The position numbers and the translations under genes are program-made. Below, piece after piece: positions 11,918 through 23,204 of a stretch of DNA of 64,000 bases. How positions within the stretch are numbered: position 1 is the stretch's first letter; each line of letters begins with the position of its first letter. This DNA comes from Tragulus kanchil. Taxonomy: Eukaryota > Chordata > Mammalia > Artiodactyla > Tragulidae. The stretch spans positions 101,796,794 through 101,860,793 of the forward strand of contig JAIOJX010000032.1 of NCBI GenBank assembly GCA_022376925.1, written 5' to 3'. Below the pieces are notes generated by a model. The model worked only from the letters and a program-made list of their open reading frames with translations, was not told where the DNA came from and made no database searches.

Positions 11918-13940
11918 CAATTCATATTTCTTGCTCATTTTTGGGGGGGTTATTTGACTTTTCTTATTAAGCAGTTTATATCCATATATGTATATATTTT
12001 GTACACTAATCCTTTATCACTTAAAGATGGTACAAATACATTCTTCTGAGTTGTGGCTTTTTTCCCCTTTCTCTATGCTCTCTTGAAGAATAGATGTCTT
12101 TATTTTCAATATAGTTGAATATATCACGTTTTTTCTTTTAGGATTTTTTGATGTCTTATTTAAGAAATAAGTTTTCCCTTTCGTCATAGAGATAATGCCC
12201 TTGATAATTTGCTGTAAATTGTAAAGTTTTGTTGCCAAATACATTTGTAAGCCATTTGGGACTGATTTTTGTGTATGGTAAGCAGAAAGGACCCCACTTC
12301 ACTTCTGTCTATCTGCACATTCAATTGTCCTAGCAACCTTAAGGAATAGGTCTATTTTTCTCAATTAATTCAAATAATTGTGATACCTTCTAACAGATAA
12401 TGTTTTATATATACGTGGAGGTCTATTTCAGGAATCTCCATTCTAATTCTATAGTGTATTTGTCTGTGCCTAAGCCAATACCATGGCCTTTCCAGGTGGT
12501 GTAGTGGCAAAGAAGCTACCTGCCAATGCATGAGACACAAGAGACATGGGTTCCATCCCTGGGTTAAGAAGATCCCCTGGGGTAGGAAATGGCAACTCTT
12601 TCTAATATTCTTACTTGGAAAACTTCATAGAGAGGATCCTAGCAGGCTACAGTCCATGGGGGTAGCAAAGAGTCAGATCAGACATGATGGAGCACACACA
12701 CACTACTGAACAGTTATTATTTAAGTTAACAAACTTTACAGCAAGACTTGATATCTACTGTGAGGCATCCTCCCATTTTGGAATTGCATTAGTTATTATT
12801 CGACCTCTGCGCTTTCATATACATTTTATCAAAGAAGGTTTCAAACTGATTTTGTACCTATTTGTATTCTCTTTCCTTCATATGCTCACCAACACTTAAC
12901 AAACCAGTAACATTTTGTTAGTGCAATGAGTAAAGATTATCACAATTTGCATTTACCAGACTTTTGAACATTTGCTCAACTTCTTAAATGTTTATTTGCC
13001 ATATATATGTGGATTTTTTTGTGAAATGCCAATTCATATTTCTTGCTCATTTTTGGGGGGGTTATTTGACTTTTCTTATTAAGCAGTTTATATCCATATA
13101 TGTATATATTTTGTACACTAATCCTTTATCACTTAAAGATGGTACAAATACATTCTTCTGAGTTGTGGCTTTTTTCCCCTTTCTCTATGCTCTCTTGAAG
13201 AATAGATGTCTTTATTTTCAATATAGTTGAATATATCACGTTTTTTCTTTTAGGATTTTTTGATGTCTTATTTAAGAAATAAGTTTTCCCTTTCGTCATA
13301 GAGATAATGCCCTTGATAATTTGCTGTAAATTGTAAAGTTTTGTTGCCAAATACATTTGTAAGCCATTTGGGACTGATTTTTGTGTATGGTAAGCAGAAA
13401 GGACCCCACTTCACTTCTGTCTATCTGCACATTCAATTGTCCTAGCAACCTTAAGGAATAGGTCTATTTTTCTCAATTAATTCAAATAATTGTGATACCT
13501 TCTAACAGATAATGTTTTATATATACGTGGAGGTCTATTTCAGGAATCTCCATTCTAATTCTATAGTGTATTTGTCTGTGCCTAAGCCAATACCATGGCC
13601 TTTCCAGGTGGTGTAGTGGCAAAGAAGCTACCTGCCAATGCATGAGACACAAGAGACATGGGTTCCATCCCTGGGTTAAGAAGATCCCCTGGGGTAGGAA
13701 ATGGCAACTCTTTCTAATATTCTTACTTGGAAAACTTCATAGAGAGGATCCTAGCAGGCTACAGTCCATGGGGGTAGCAAAGAGTCAGATCAGACATGAT
13801 GGAGCACACACACACTACTGAACAGTTATTATTTAAGTTAACAAACTTTACAGCAAGACTTGATATCTACTGTGAGGCATCCTCCCATTTTGGAATTGCA
13901 TTAGTTATTATTCGACCTCTGCGCTTTCATATACATTTTA
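11738..13940 (+). repeat. Tandem duplication 3 (offset 1112 bp)
   Basis: 11738-12828 is repeated at 12850-13940 with a 21-bp filler. The unit includes a complete Bov-tA SINE, so both SINE copies sit in identical flanks. Its start lies inside the second copy of the preceding duplication. Confidence 0.95.
12485..12711 (+). mobile_element. Bov-tA SINE, sense
   Basis: 'ggcctttccaggtggtgtag' is the tRNA-like head, followed by 'acatgggttccatccctggg', 'aagatcccctggggtaggaa', 'gctacagtccatgggggtag' and 'aaagagtcagatcagacatg'. Inserted into the old antisense L1. The copy at 13597-13823 is the duplication product, not a second insertion. Confidence 0.95.
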
Positions 13941-13969
13941 AAATTAGGGAGTCTATTTCCCTAGAACAT

Positions 13970-14319
13970 CATAATGAATTTTTTTTTTAAAGAATATTTA
14001 TTTATTTTGGTGGGGTGGGGTGGGGGGCTGGTTGGGAGGGAGAGGGGCGGGTGGGCCACTTCTACTAGTCTTTCCTTTATCTATTTGCATCCATCTTTGT
14101 TCTTTGGCCTGTGTGGGCCTCCCATCGCGGTGGCCTCTGTTGTCACAGAGCACCTGCTCTGGGCGCATGCGCTCCAGAGCTCCGGCTTGGTAGTTGGACA
14201 CATCGTCCAGCCACTCCGCAACACGTGGGGTCTTCCCAGGCCAGGGATCGAACCAGCACCCCTTGCACTGCAAGGTGGTGTCCTTACCCACTGGACCACC
14301 AGGGAAGCCCCATAATGAA
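13970..14319 (-). mobile_element. CHR-like ~330-bp tRNA SINE, antisense, with TSD
   Basis: Antisense tRNA head 'cactggaccaccagggaagc' and 'ccagggatcgaaccagcacc' (complement of A and B boxes) joins a GC-rich body with 'gggcgcatgcgctccagagc' and a T-rich end at 13979-13995. Target-site duplication 'cataatgaa' at 13970-13978 and 14311-14319. The same body occurs at 18.5 kb and 24.0 kb, so this is a repeat family. Open frames of 70-113 codons across it are SINE read-through, not genes. Confidence 0.9.
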
Positions 14320-14909
14320 CTTTTAACTAGAACTGTACTCTGTCTTAAATCAGTCTCTCTTTCTGTAAATATAATATATTTCTTCCTTAATTCAAGTCTT
14401 TATCTGAACTGTATTTTCTAGGTATTGAGATTTTTTAATTGTCTTATAAGAGTTCTTTATATTTTCTGGAGGTTTACAAAAATGAAAATAATTTCTCTAT
14501 ATTTATTTTATTAAAAGTCACATTTTAAAATTATTTTTTATTCTATTAATTGGCACAATAAACTCTTTTAATCCTGTATATATTTATATAATTTTCAAAT
14601 ATGCTAGTTTTCTTTTTTCCTGTAGACCTAACTATTTTTATTTCTTCCCTTTATCTGATGTCATTGCTCATAAGAAGCGGAACCATGTTTTGTTCCTTAG
14701 ATTATGGTCTAGTTCCTAAGATTAAGAGAAAGAATAAGGGGAAAGTTGTGGAATTTGTACTTTTATTTTAAATCTAGGAAAATAAGAGACTATTTCCACT
14801 TAAAATATTTTAAAAGAATAGTGCAAAACAGAGTTATATTTTAATTATTCTGCAAATCACACTTTTTCTACCTATTAATTATTATCATGTTGCCTCTAGT
14901 CAAGGGTTA
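14320..14909. other. AT-rich unique or old L1 sequence
   Basis: Very T-rich text such as 'ttatctgaactgtattttct' and 'ataagagttctttatatttt' probably continues the old antisense L1. No gene. Confidence 0.4.
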
Positions 14910-15025
14910 TTGGATATCATTGTTTCCACCGTAGAGATGAAGAAATTGAAACAAAGGAATGGAACACAAACTGTCCAAAATCACAGCTCTTTAAAGCATG
15001 GGTCCTGCAATCTGAACCCAGCCTG
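14910..15025 (-). mobile_element. MIR SINE, antisense
   Basis: 'tccaccgtagagatgaagaa', 'gtccaaaatcacagctcttt' and 'tgcaatctgaacccagcc' follow the MIR core in antisense. Confidence 0.6.
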
Positions 15026-15502
15026 TCCAGATTGTTTCAGTATGTCAGGCTCATTTAGAACTTGAGGTGAGTAGAGGCAGAGGCAAAGAATGCCCCTGAA
15101 TTTCTCATGAACAATAGAGTACAGTGGGTCATTATCAGGATGGAGCAGTCAAAAAGGTATATGGAGGGCTTGGAACAAATGATTTTGATTCTTGTTACAT
15201 GTTTTTCTTTCAAGTTTAGACCTATTCCTTTTGGTATGGTTCACTGATGGTTCAATTCTCTTTGTTATTGAGAAGAATTATTATATTGGCAATGTGCTTA
15301 GCAGTTTGAGAGAAGAGCACACCCTTATCTTTGACCCTGTTGCCAGCTGTTCGTATATGCCCTTTCCAGCCATCCAAGAACAGCCGCTTACTGTCAGGCC
15401 TGTTACATGACAGCCATCCTAGTCCATAGCCCACAGCTATAGAATTCAGTGTCAGAGCAAATTTAAATAAATCTAAACCTCCATTTAGTATGGCCTGGCA
15501 TA
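15026..15502. other. Unique sequence, no gene seen
   Basis: Contains an open frame on the minus strand (15252-15554, 100 codons) with no recognisable motif and no conserved-looking composition. I see nothing else. Confidence 0.5.
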
Positions 15503-17587
15503 GCTCTTGCTTTTGTGGGGAGGTAGGGATGGGAAGCCCTATTAACATCTCCATTGGGGAAAAAGAGAGACTGTTTCTTAAGTCTCCCCAAGAGCCATTC
15601 TATCCAGAACTCTGAGACCTCCACAGGAGTGTAAATCTGTAACAGCAGTCATTTTAAGACCCTCAGGCAATCAAAACCATCTTTCTACAATGCAAGGGGC
15701 ACCAGCTGTATGTATCAGTCAACATCCCAGCTAGAAACAGATGACATTCTCAAACTAGATGATTTGAGGGTAGTTTTAAAAAAAGGGTTACTCACATGGC
15801 ATAGTTATAGATTAGAGAAACAAGGAAAGGTGAAGTACCCTGAGGCTAGTAACAACAGGAAATGATTCTAGGCTTAAGTCAGGAAGGTGGAGGAGGGGAG
15901 GTCGTTGCTCAACCCAGAGAGGATCATCTCAGGAAAGGGCATCTGACAGGACCTTAAAATTAGGGCCAGCCAGCCTGAGATGATCTTTAGCTAAACCCAG
16001 GGAGGCCATTGATTTGGGGAACCTACTGGTAGGTTGATAAAGGCCAGGATCCAGGAACACACAGCAGGCTGGAAAATGGTAGGGAGTGATTACAAAATTC
16101 CAACTGGAAGGTAATTGGTCCAGTCCACTGCCTTTGTCCTTTAGCTTCCTCTTTTTCCTTTGTTCAGGTAAATGACTGCTGTCTTCAATGTAAATGATAC
16201 AAAAATCAGATACTATAACATGACATGGGGATCTTAATTTGGTTATATTTCTATCTGAAGTCTAAGAGAACCCTAGCCACCACCAGGTTATTAATGAAAG
16301 ATGGGTGGAAATGAAGGGTAGATTAAAAAAAAATAATGAAATGAAACATACAGCTATTAATATAACTTCAGCTTCCATATAAGTGATCATGAAGCCTATG
16401 TAGATAATTATAGCTGTCTTTAATTGAAGTATAGTTGATTTACAATGTTGTGCTAGTTTCAGTTGTACAGTGAAGTATTCAGTTATATACACACACATAT
16501 GTATATATTTTCTTCAGCTTCATTTGACAGATTTTTAATTTCCCCTTTTAATTCCTAGTATGGGCGTGAGAGCAAAAAAACCCGGCTCTTGCTTTTGTGG
16601 GAGGTAGGGATGGGAAGCCCTATTAACATCTCCATTGGGGAAAAAGAGACTGTTTCTTAAGTCTCCCCAAGAGCCATTCTATCCAGAACTCTGAGACCTC
16701 CACAGGAGTGTAAATCTGTAACAGCAGTCATTTTAAGACCCTCAGGCAATCAAAACCATCTTTCTACAATGCAAGGGGCACCAGCTGTATGTATCAGTCA
16801 ACATCCCAGCTAGAAACAGATGACATTCTCAAACTAGATGATTTGAGGGTAGTTTTAAAAAAAGGGTTACTCACATGGCATAGTTATAGATTAGAGAAAC
16901 AAGGAAAGGTGAAGTACCCTGAGGCTAGTAACAACAGGAAATGATTCTAGGCTTAAGTCAGGAAGGTGGAGGAGGGGAGGTCGTTGCTCAACCCAGAGAG
17001 GATCATCTCAGGAAAGGGCATCTGACAGGACCTTAAAATTAGGGCCAGCCAGCCTGAGATGATCTTTAGCTAAACCCAGGGAGGCCATTGATTTGGGGAA
17101 CCTACTGGTAGGTTGATAAAGGCCAGGATCCAGGAACACACAGCAGGCTGGAAAATGGTAGGGAGTGATTACAAAATTCCAACTGGAAGGTAATTGGTCC
17201 AGTCCACTGCCTTTGTCCTTTAGCTTCCTCTTTTTCCTTTGTTCAGGTAAATGACTGCTGTCTTCAATGTAAATGATACAAAAATCAGATACTATAACAT
17301 GACATGGGGATCTTAATTTGGTTATATTTCTATCTGAAGTCTAAGAGAACCCTAGCCACCACCAGGTTATTAATGAAAGATGGGTGGAAATGAAGGGTAG
17401 ATTAAAAAAAAATAATGAAATGAAACATACAGCTATTAATATAACTTCAGCTTCCATATAAGTGATCATGAAGCCTATGTAGATAATTATAGCTGTCTTT
17501 AATTGAAGTATAGTTGATTTACAATGTTGTGCTAGTTTCAGTTGTACAGTGAAGTATTCAGTTATATACACACACATATGTATATAT
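15503..17587 (+). repeat. Tandem duplication 4 (offset 1079-1082 bp)
   Basis: 15503-16508 is repeated at 16585-17587. The filler of 76 bp (16509-16584) is the longest in the window. Two small differences (a lost G in a G run and a lost GA) lie within 75 bp of the start of copy two; the rest agrees. Confidence 0.95.
15715..16150. other. Unidentified possible old repeat
   Basis: 'agaaacagatgacattctca' and 'agggttactcacatggcata' resemble an old mammalian repeat that I cannot name. Copy two at 16794-17229. No gene. Confidence 0.25.
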
Positions 17588-18175
17588 CTTATTCTTTTTC
17601 AGATTCTTTTCAATTATGGGTTATGACAAGATTTTGAATATAATTTCCTGTGCTATAGTAGGTCCTTCTTTATCCATTTTATGTATAGTGGTGAATATCT
17701 ATTAATCCTAAATTCCTAATTTATCCTTCCCTCACCCTCCTTTCCCTTTGATAATCATAAGTTTGTCTTCTATATCTGTGCGTTCATTTCTGTTTTGTAA
17801 ATAAGCTTATTTGTATCACTTTTTTACATTCCACATTTAAGAGATATCACATGGTATTTGTCTTTCTCTGACTTCGCTTAGTGTGATAATTTCTTGGTCT
17901 ATCACGTTAATCCAAATGACAATTTTATTCCTTTCTTTTATGTATACTATTGTATATATACCACATCTTCATTATCCATTCATCTGTTCATGGATCTTTA
18001 CATTGCTTCCATGTCTTGTGGTTATAGTAAATAGTGCTACTGAGAAGATTCGGGTGCATATATAATTTTGAATTACAGTTCTTTTCTAACATGTCCAGAA
18101 GTGGAACTGAAAGATCGTATTGTAACTATGAAACCATATTTTGAGTTTTCCCAGTTTTCCATTGAACAGGACTGT
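17492..18175 (-). mobile_element. Old L1 3' end, antisense
   Basis: Antisense L1 3' UTR and ORF2 end in order: 'ttgaagtatagttgatttac', 'ctgtgctatagtaggtcctt', 'cacatttaagagatatcaca', 'cattcatctgttcatggatc', 'aagtggaactgaaagatcgt'. The first ~95 bp also occur at 16413-16508 through the duplication. Confidence 0.85.
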
Positions 18176-18259
18176 TGGAGAACAAGGAATGTCCCTATGA
18201 ATCTCCTAGGCTATATAATTGTCTTTACCACTATTGTGTGCTTGCATCTCAGTTTCCTT

Positions 18260-20489
18260 CTGGTAACTGAAATAAAATGTCCTTGCTGAGACAACAGCAC
18301 CTCTCTTTGCCTATTGACTCAGCAGCATGAGAACCCCAGAAAATATGGGAAGTAGTGGTCTCAGGATCTCATTCAACAGTAATAGAATTTATTCTCTGGT
18401 GAAAGTATTTCTCCTTTGACACATTAATAACTCCAAACCCATTGAACCTATGATAATGATCTATAAAGCAAAAGTTTCTCCATAGGATGTTGCCTCCCAG
18501 CTGGTGCCAAAGATGAGCTTTTTTTTTTTTTTTTTTAAAGATTTATTTATTTATTTTGGGTGGGGGTCGGGTTGGGGAGGGAGGGGAGCCAGCGGGCCAC
18601 TTCTATTGGTCTTTCATTTCTCTATTTTCATCAGTCTTTGTTCTTTGGCTCCTGTGGGCCTCCCATCGCAGTGGCATCTGTCGTTGCTGAGCGCTGGCTC
18701 TGGGTGCATGCGCTCCAGAGCTCCGGCTCAGTAATTGGACACATCAGTCCAGCCGCTCCACAGCACGTGGGATCTTCCCAGGCCAGGGATCGAACTGGCG
18801 CCCCTTGCACTGCAAGGCGGTGTCCTTACCCACTGGACCACCAGGGGAAGCCCCAAAGATGAGCTTTTATTAGGCCATTTCATCATGCCATCGAGTCACC
18901 TGTATGTGAATCATGGAGCATAGGACAAGATTAGTGACTGCTGTGAGTGGGAACTCACTGTCATAACTCCTTTGTTATAAACTGTTTTTACCAATTGGAA
19001 GCAAAGACATGTAGTACATTATGGAAATGGATTTATTTGCTAATTTCCAGTTATGTATACCAATGCATGGTACACAAAAATTGCTCCAAACTATTTCTTA
19101 AGTATGGAGTGAGAAAAAAGTAAATTGACCAAGAATGAAATGAATGAAATATAGGAAACACAAATATTTAATGGGAGAACAAGGGAAAAAAATGAGAAGT
19201 TCTGAGAAAGAATGATCAGAAAGATAGAAAAGAGTAAATAAATAAACAAGGAAGAGTGCTTTCAAAGTTGGGGAATGAAGAGAAAAGAATGGCCAACAGG
19301 ATTACCTGCTGTCAATATACTACATAGGGCAAATACAGGGATATGCACAGTGGAACTGGGGACTATAGAAGAGAGGAAGGGGAAACTGGTAACTGAAATA
19401 AAATGTCCTTGCTGAGACAACAGCACCTCTCTTTGCCTATTGACCATGAAAATATGGGAAGTAGTGGTCTCAGGATCTCATTCAACAGTAATAGAATTTA
19501 TTCTCTGGTGAAAGTATTTCTCCTTTGACACATTAATAACTCCAAACCCATTGAACCTATGATAATGATCTATAAAGCAAAAGTTTCTCCATAGGATGTT
19601 GCCTCCCAGCTGGTGCCAAAGATGAGCTTTTTTTTTTTTTTTTTTTAAGATTTATTTATTTATTTTGGGTGGGGGTCGGGTTGGGGAGGGAGGGGAGCCA
19701 GCGGGCCACTTCTATTGGTCTTTCATTTCTCTATTTTCATCAGTCTTTGTTCTTTGGCTCCTGTGGGCCTCCCATCGCAGTGGCATCTGTCGTTGCTGAG
19801 CGCTGGCTCTGGGTGCATGCGCTCCAGAGCTCCGGCTCAGTAATTGGACACATCAGTCCAGCCGCTCCACAGCACGTGGGATCTTCCCAGGCCAGGGATC
19901 GAACTGGCGCCCCTTGCACTGCAAGGCGGTGTCCTTACCCACTGGACCACCAGGGGAAGCCCCAAAGATGAGCTTTTATTAGGCCATTTCATCATGCCAT
20001 CGAGTCACCTGTATGTGAATCATGGAGCATAGGACAAGATTAGTGACTGCTGTGAGTGGGAACTCACTGTCATAACTCCTTTGTTATAAACTGTTTTTAC
20101 CAATTGGAAGCAAAGACATGTAGTACATTATGGAAATGGATTTATTTGCTAATTTCCAGTTATGTATACCAATGCATGGTACACAAAAATTGCTCCAAAC
20201 TATTTCTTAAGTATGGAGTGAGAAAAAAGTAAATTGACCAAGAATGAAATGAATGAAATATAGGAAACACAAATATTTAATGGGAGAACAAGGGAAAAAA
20301 ATGAGAAGTTCTGAGAAAGAATGATCAGAAAGATAGAAAAGAGTAAATAAATAAACAAGGAAGAGTGCTTTCAAAGTTGGGGAATGAAGAGAAAAGAATG
20401 GCCAACAGGATTACCTGCTGTCAATATACTACATAGGGCAAATACAGGGATATGCACAGTGGAACTGGGGACTATAGAAGAGAGGAAGG
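18260..20489 (+). repeat. Tandem duplication 5 (offset 1109-1126 bp)
   Basis: 18260-19380 is repeated at 19386-20489 with about 5 bp between. Copy two lacks about 17 bp some 50 bp from its start, close to the junction; after that the offset is a constant 1109 except for one base exchanged in a T/A run. A complete SINE with both target-site duplications is inside the unit. Confidence 0.95.
18507..18868 (-). mobile_element. CHR-like ~330-bp tRNA SINE, antisense, with TSD
   Basis: Same family as at 13.98 kb: 18-T tail complement, GC-rich body with 'gggtgcatgcgctccagagc', 'gtaattggacacatcagtcc', and tRNA head complement 'ccagggatcgaactggcgcc' and 'cactggaccaccagggg'. Target-site duplication 'ccaaagatgagctttt' at about 18507-18522 and 18853-18868. 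The 100-codon frame 18560-18862 is SINE read-through. Copy two at 19616-19977. Confidence 0.92.
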
Positions 20490-20702
20490 AAGAGCCAGAA
20501 ACTGGTGAATTTCAATGAGGAAATGTAGCCAGGGAGTGAAAACTACTCTTAAGAAAACTGAGTGGGAATGAAAAAAAAAGAGAAATTAAATAAAGATAAA
20601 GGAAGATTCAGGAGCAGGTTTTTAATTTGTTGTGTTTATATTGTTGGCCCAGAACAGGTTTTCATCTTGCTTTGTTTTCATTGTTGGCCCTAGTATATTT
20701 TT

Positions 20703-20873
20703 GGGCTTCCCAGGTAGAGAGGCGGGCTTGATTCCTGGGTTGGGAAGATCCCCTGGAGGAGGGCATTTCCCACTCCAGTATCCTTGCCTGGAGAATTCCA
20801 TGGAGATAGTAGCCTGGCAGGCTATAGGCTATAGGGTCACAAAGAGTCAGACATGACTGGAACAACTGAACAC
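20703..20873 (+). mobile_element. Bov-tA SINE, sense, internally deleted
   Basis: 'gggcttcccaggtagagagg' begins the head, then 'gattcctgggttgggaagat', 'cactccagtatccttgcctg', 'gcctggcaggctataggcta' and 'aagagtcagacatgactgga'. About 40 bp of the head is missing between the A box and B box. Confidence 0.92.
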
Positions 20874-20879
20874 ACGCAT

Positions 20880-22858
20880 ACACAGCACACTAGTATTTTT
20901 GAAATAATGTTATTCCTTTTGGATGAAAGAGATTCGATGAAGGTTCTGTGCTACAGGAGGAAGGGAAAGGTTATTTCTCAAAGAGGAGATTACTGGTGGA
21001 GCAAGATTTCAGAGAAGACTTAACCAGTCACTAGAGGAGATGGTTATACCTATAATTTTTAGCAGCAGCTGGAAGTTCCCTTACAGTCACCTACATTAGA
21101 GAAAGACCTGGCTCAAGATTCATCCGGTGTCTTCTTTTCCATGACTTTCTGTGCCTGGTTTCTGTCAGTTGGTACAGCTAAAGATGCATCCTAGCTAGAG
21201 TGGGGAAGAGGAAATTGAGGAAGAGTTTGGTAAGAGGATCTAACATCCAACATCCATTTGCGTCTGTGAGCTGACTCACACTCAGCGTCTTTCTCACACC
21301 CAACTTCTGGCACTTGGGGTTTGTCTATGGAGTCCTTTTTATTTTTTCCTATGGAGTCCTTATTTTTTCCTCTGAATCAGAGAATGTTTGGTAATGTAAA
21401 CATGGGAATCATGACAAACTTGGCTCTGTGGGAAAGAAAAGATGTCACTGCAGTTTTAGCGGAGCATCTGTACAGCAGTTATAGCAAGAGGGCTTCATTA
21501 GGACTAAAAAGGTTACTTCTTTTCTTTTGTTTTTCCTTATTAAATAGACTTTATTTGCTGTATGATAGAAATTCAGAGATGAAAAAGTCAAGTTAGCTGT
21601 TGTCAAGGAATTGTTGGTTTAGTCAGATACAGATGTGGAAAATGGACTAAAGACCACGACCCCTCGGAGTGGAAGCCAGTTCGCAGGTGGGTTCTCTACA
21701 AGCCTGAGAACTGAAAATTCCAGGGCCAATTAAAAGGGAAATCTTTCCCTGGGGAAGGAAATTTGCACATGAATAAAGTGAAGTGGCTGATTCTTCTGCA
21801 GCCTGGTTAAAATAAAAAGATTAGAAGAAAGAAAAAAGTAGAATGGAAGAAAACTACTCACTCCTTCACTAAACATGTATAAGGATTACCTGCTGTGGCC
21901 TAAGCAAGGGGTAGAGGAACCTGTAGCAACATAGCGGTTGACACCTCCCTTGTGCAAACTCAGAAAACTGATCCCTAACCAATCTTGGATCCCTAGACCT
22001 TTAGAGGTCCAGAATGTAGTAAGGTTGGATCCATGGGTTATTTTTAAACATTTAAACCTGAACTGGAGGTACATTAGAATGACTCAGTATGGAGTAAAGG
22101 GGAAGAATGACTATTGCCAGACTTGCACGGGGCCAATCTCCTCTGGTCATACTGAAATATTTTCATTTCTCCAAGAAGTCATACTCTGAGTATATAACAG
22201 GCATTATGTTCCTTCTACCTTGTCTCTTTTTCCTATTAGATAATTAAGTCCCTTAAGACTTGGTGTAGGTAGCATGTTTTCAGGCCCAGTTTGGGCTGAG
22301 TTCCTCTTCTAGATTCTTACATCACCCTGTGCTTTTTTCTGTCAAGCCCCTGAACACTCATGCTGCACTGGTTCTCTGTTTCCATTGGTGTCCCCACAAG
22401 ATAGTGAGACCTTCCAGCATTGGAAGTATCTGTGATTCATCCCTAAAGCTCTAACATCCAGGATGTTACCACTTACCTCTGAATCTCACCTTCTCTGTAA
22501 AATAAAGGGTGAGAAGTGATTGGGAGGCCAGTTAGGAAGCAGCATAGCGTGGTGAAACAGGTAGGAAAAATATGGAATCAGGCATGTCTGGAACAAAGCT
22601 AAGCTGCATGTCCTCTTAGTCACATAACTTTCCTGAATCTCAGAGCCTCCTCTGCAAAAAGGGAATGGCGACATCTGACTCTTTAAGCCATTGTGGAAAA
22701 ATGTGGGCACATGTTCAAGTGCCTGTCATATGGTAGATGCTGCAAAGATCATCTTCTGCCCCTCTGATTGTCCAGTTCTCTTATTTTCATATTTCAGATT
22801 TATATCTCCACACAATTTCAGGCAACATTCTTTGACTTTCTTCACATGGTGTTTCAAG
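20880..22858. other. Unique sequence, no gene seen
   Basis: About 2 kb with no exon or RNA gene that I can support. A short stretch near 22100-22150 faintly recalls U6 snRNA in antisense but is too weak to call. The frames 21321-21596 and 21938-22189 lack motifs. Confidence 0.55.
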
Positions 22859-23058
22859 TTGTTGTTTAGTTGCTCAGTCATGTCCAACACTTTTGTGACA
22901 CCACTGACTGTACCCACCAGGCTGTGGGAAGATTTCCCAGGCAAGAATACTGGAGTGGGTTGCCATTTTCTTCTCCAGGGCATCTTCCTGACCCAGTAAT
23001 CAAGTCCGTGTCTCCTGCATTGGCAGGCGGGTTTTTACCACTGAGCCACCAGGAAAGC
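22859..23058 (-). mobile_element. Bov-tA SINE, antisense
   Basis: 'ttgttgtttagttgctcagt' begins it, then 'caagaatactggagtgggtt', 'gccattttcttctccagggc', 'gtgtctcctgcattggcagg' and 'accactgagccaccaggaaa'. Confidence 0.95.
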
Positions 23059-23204
23059 AGAGTTATTCAAATATTTCATCCCTTTCCCTTTCCTCATTCG
23101 TTCATTTAAAGCAATTATTCTATTTATTCATTCATTATTTTTAGCTAAATAATTTGGAAAAATCCTGCCTCTGTTCTCTCAGTGTTGACTAAGTGATCCC
23201 AGAC

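Larger units (their letters stand above)
10390..13969 (-). mobile_element. Old L1, antisense, split by a Bov-tA SINE
   Basis: Antisense L1 landmarks appear in order: 'tcatatgctcaccaacactt', 'cacaatttgcatttaccaga', 'aagccatttgggactgattt', then after the SINE 'gcaagacttgatatctactg', 'cctcccattttggaattgca'. The span is inflated by two overlapping tandem duplications (10757-11917 and 12850-13940 are second copies). No long ORF2 frame survives. Confidence 0.7.

Noticed and set aside
13974..14315. 113-codon and other open frames at 14.0 kb and 100-codon frames at 18.56, 19.67 and 24.05 kb
   Set aside because: They lie wholly inside CHR-like SINEs with target-site duplications, and similar frames recur with each SINE copy.
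15252..15554. 100-codon minus-strand frame
   Set aside because: No recognisable domain and it runs into the start of a tandem duplication; no second evidence.
22095..22150. Antisense resemblance to U6 snRNA ('ggggccaatctcctctgg')
   Set aside because: Only a short block matches; the conserved 5' hairpin and 3' end are not recognisable, so chance or a very old pseudogene is as likely.
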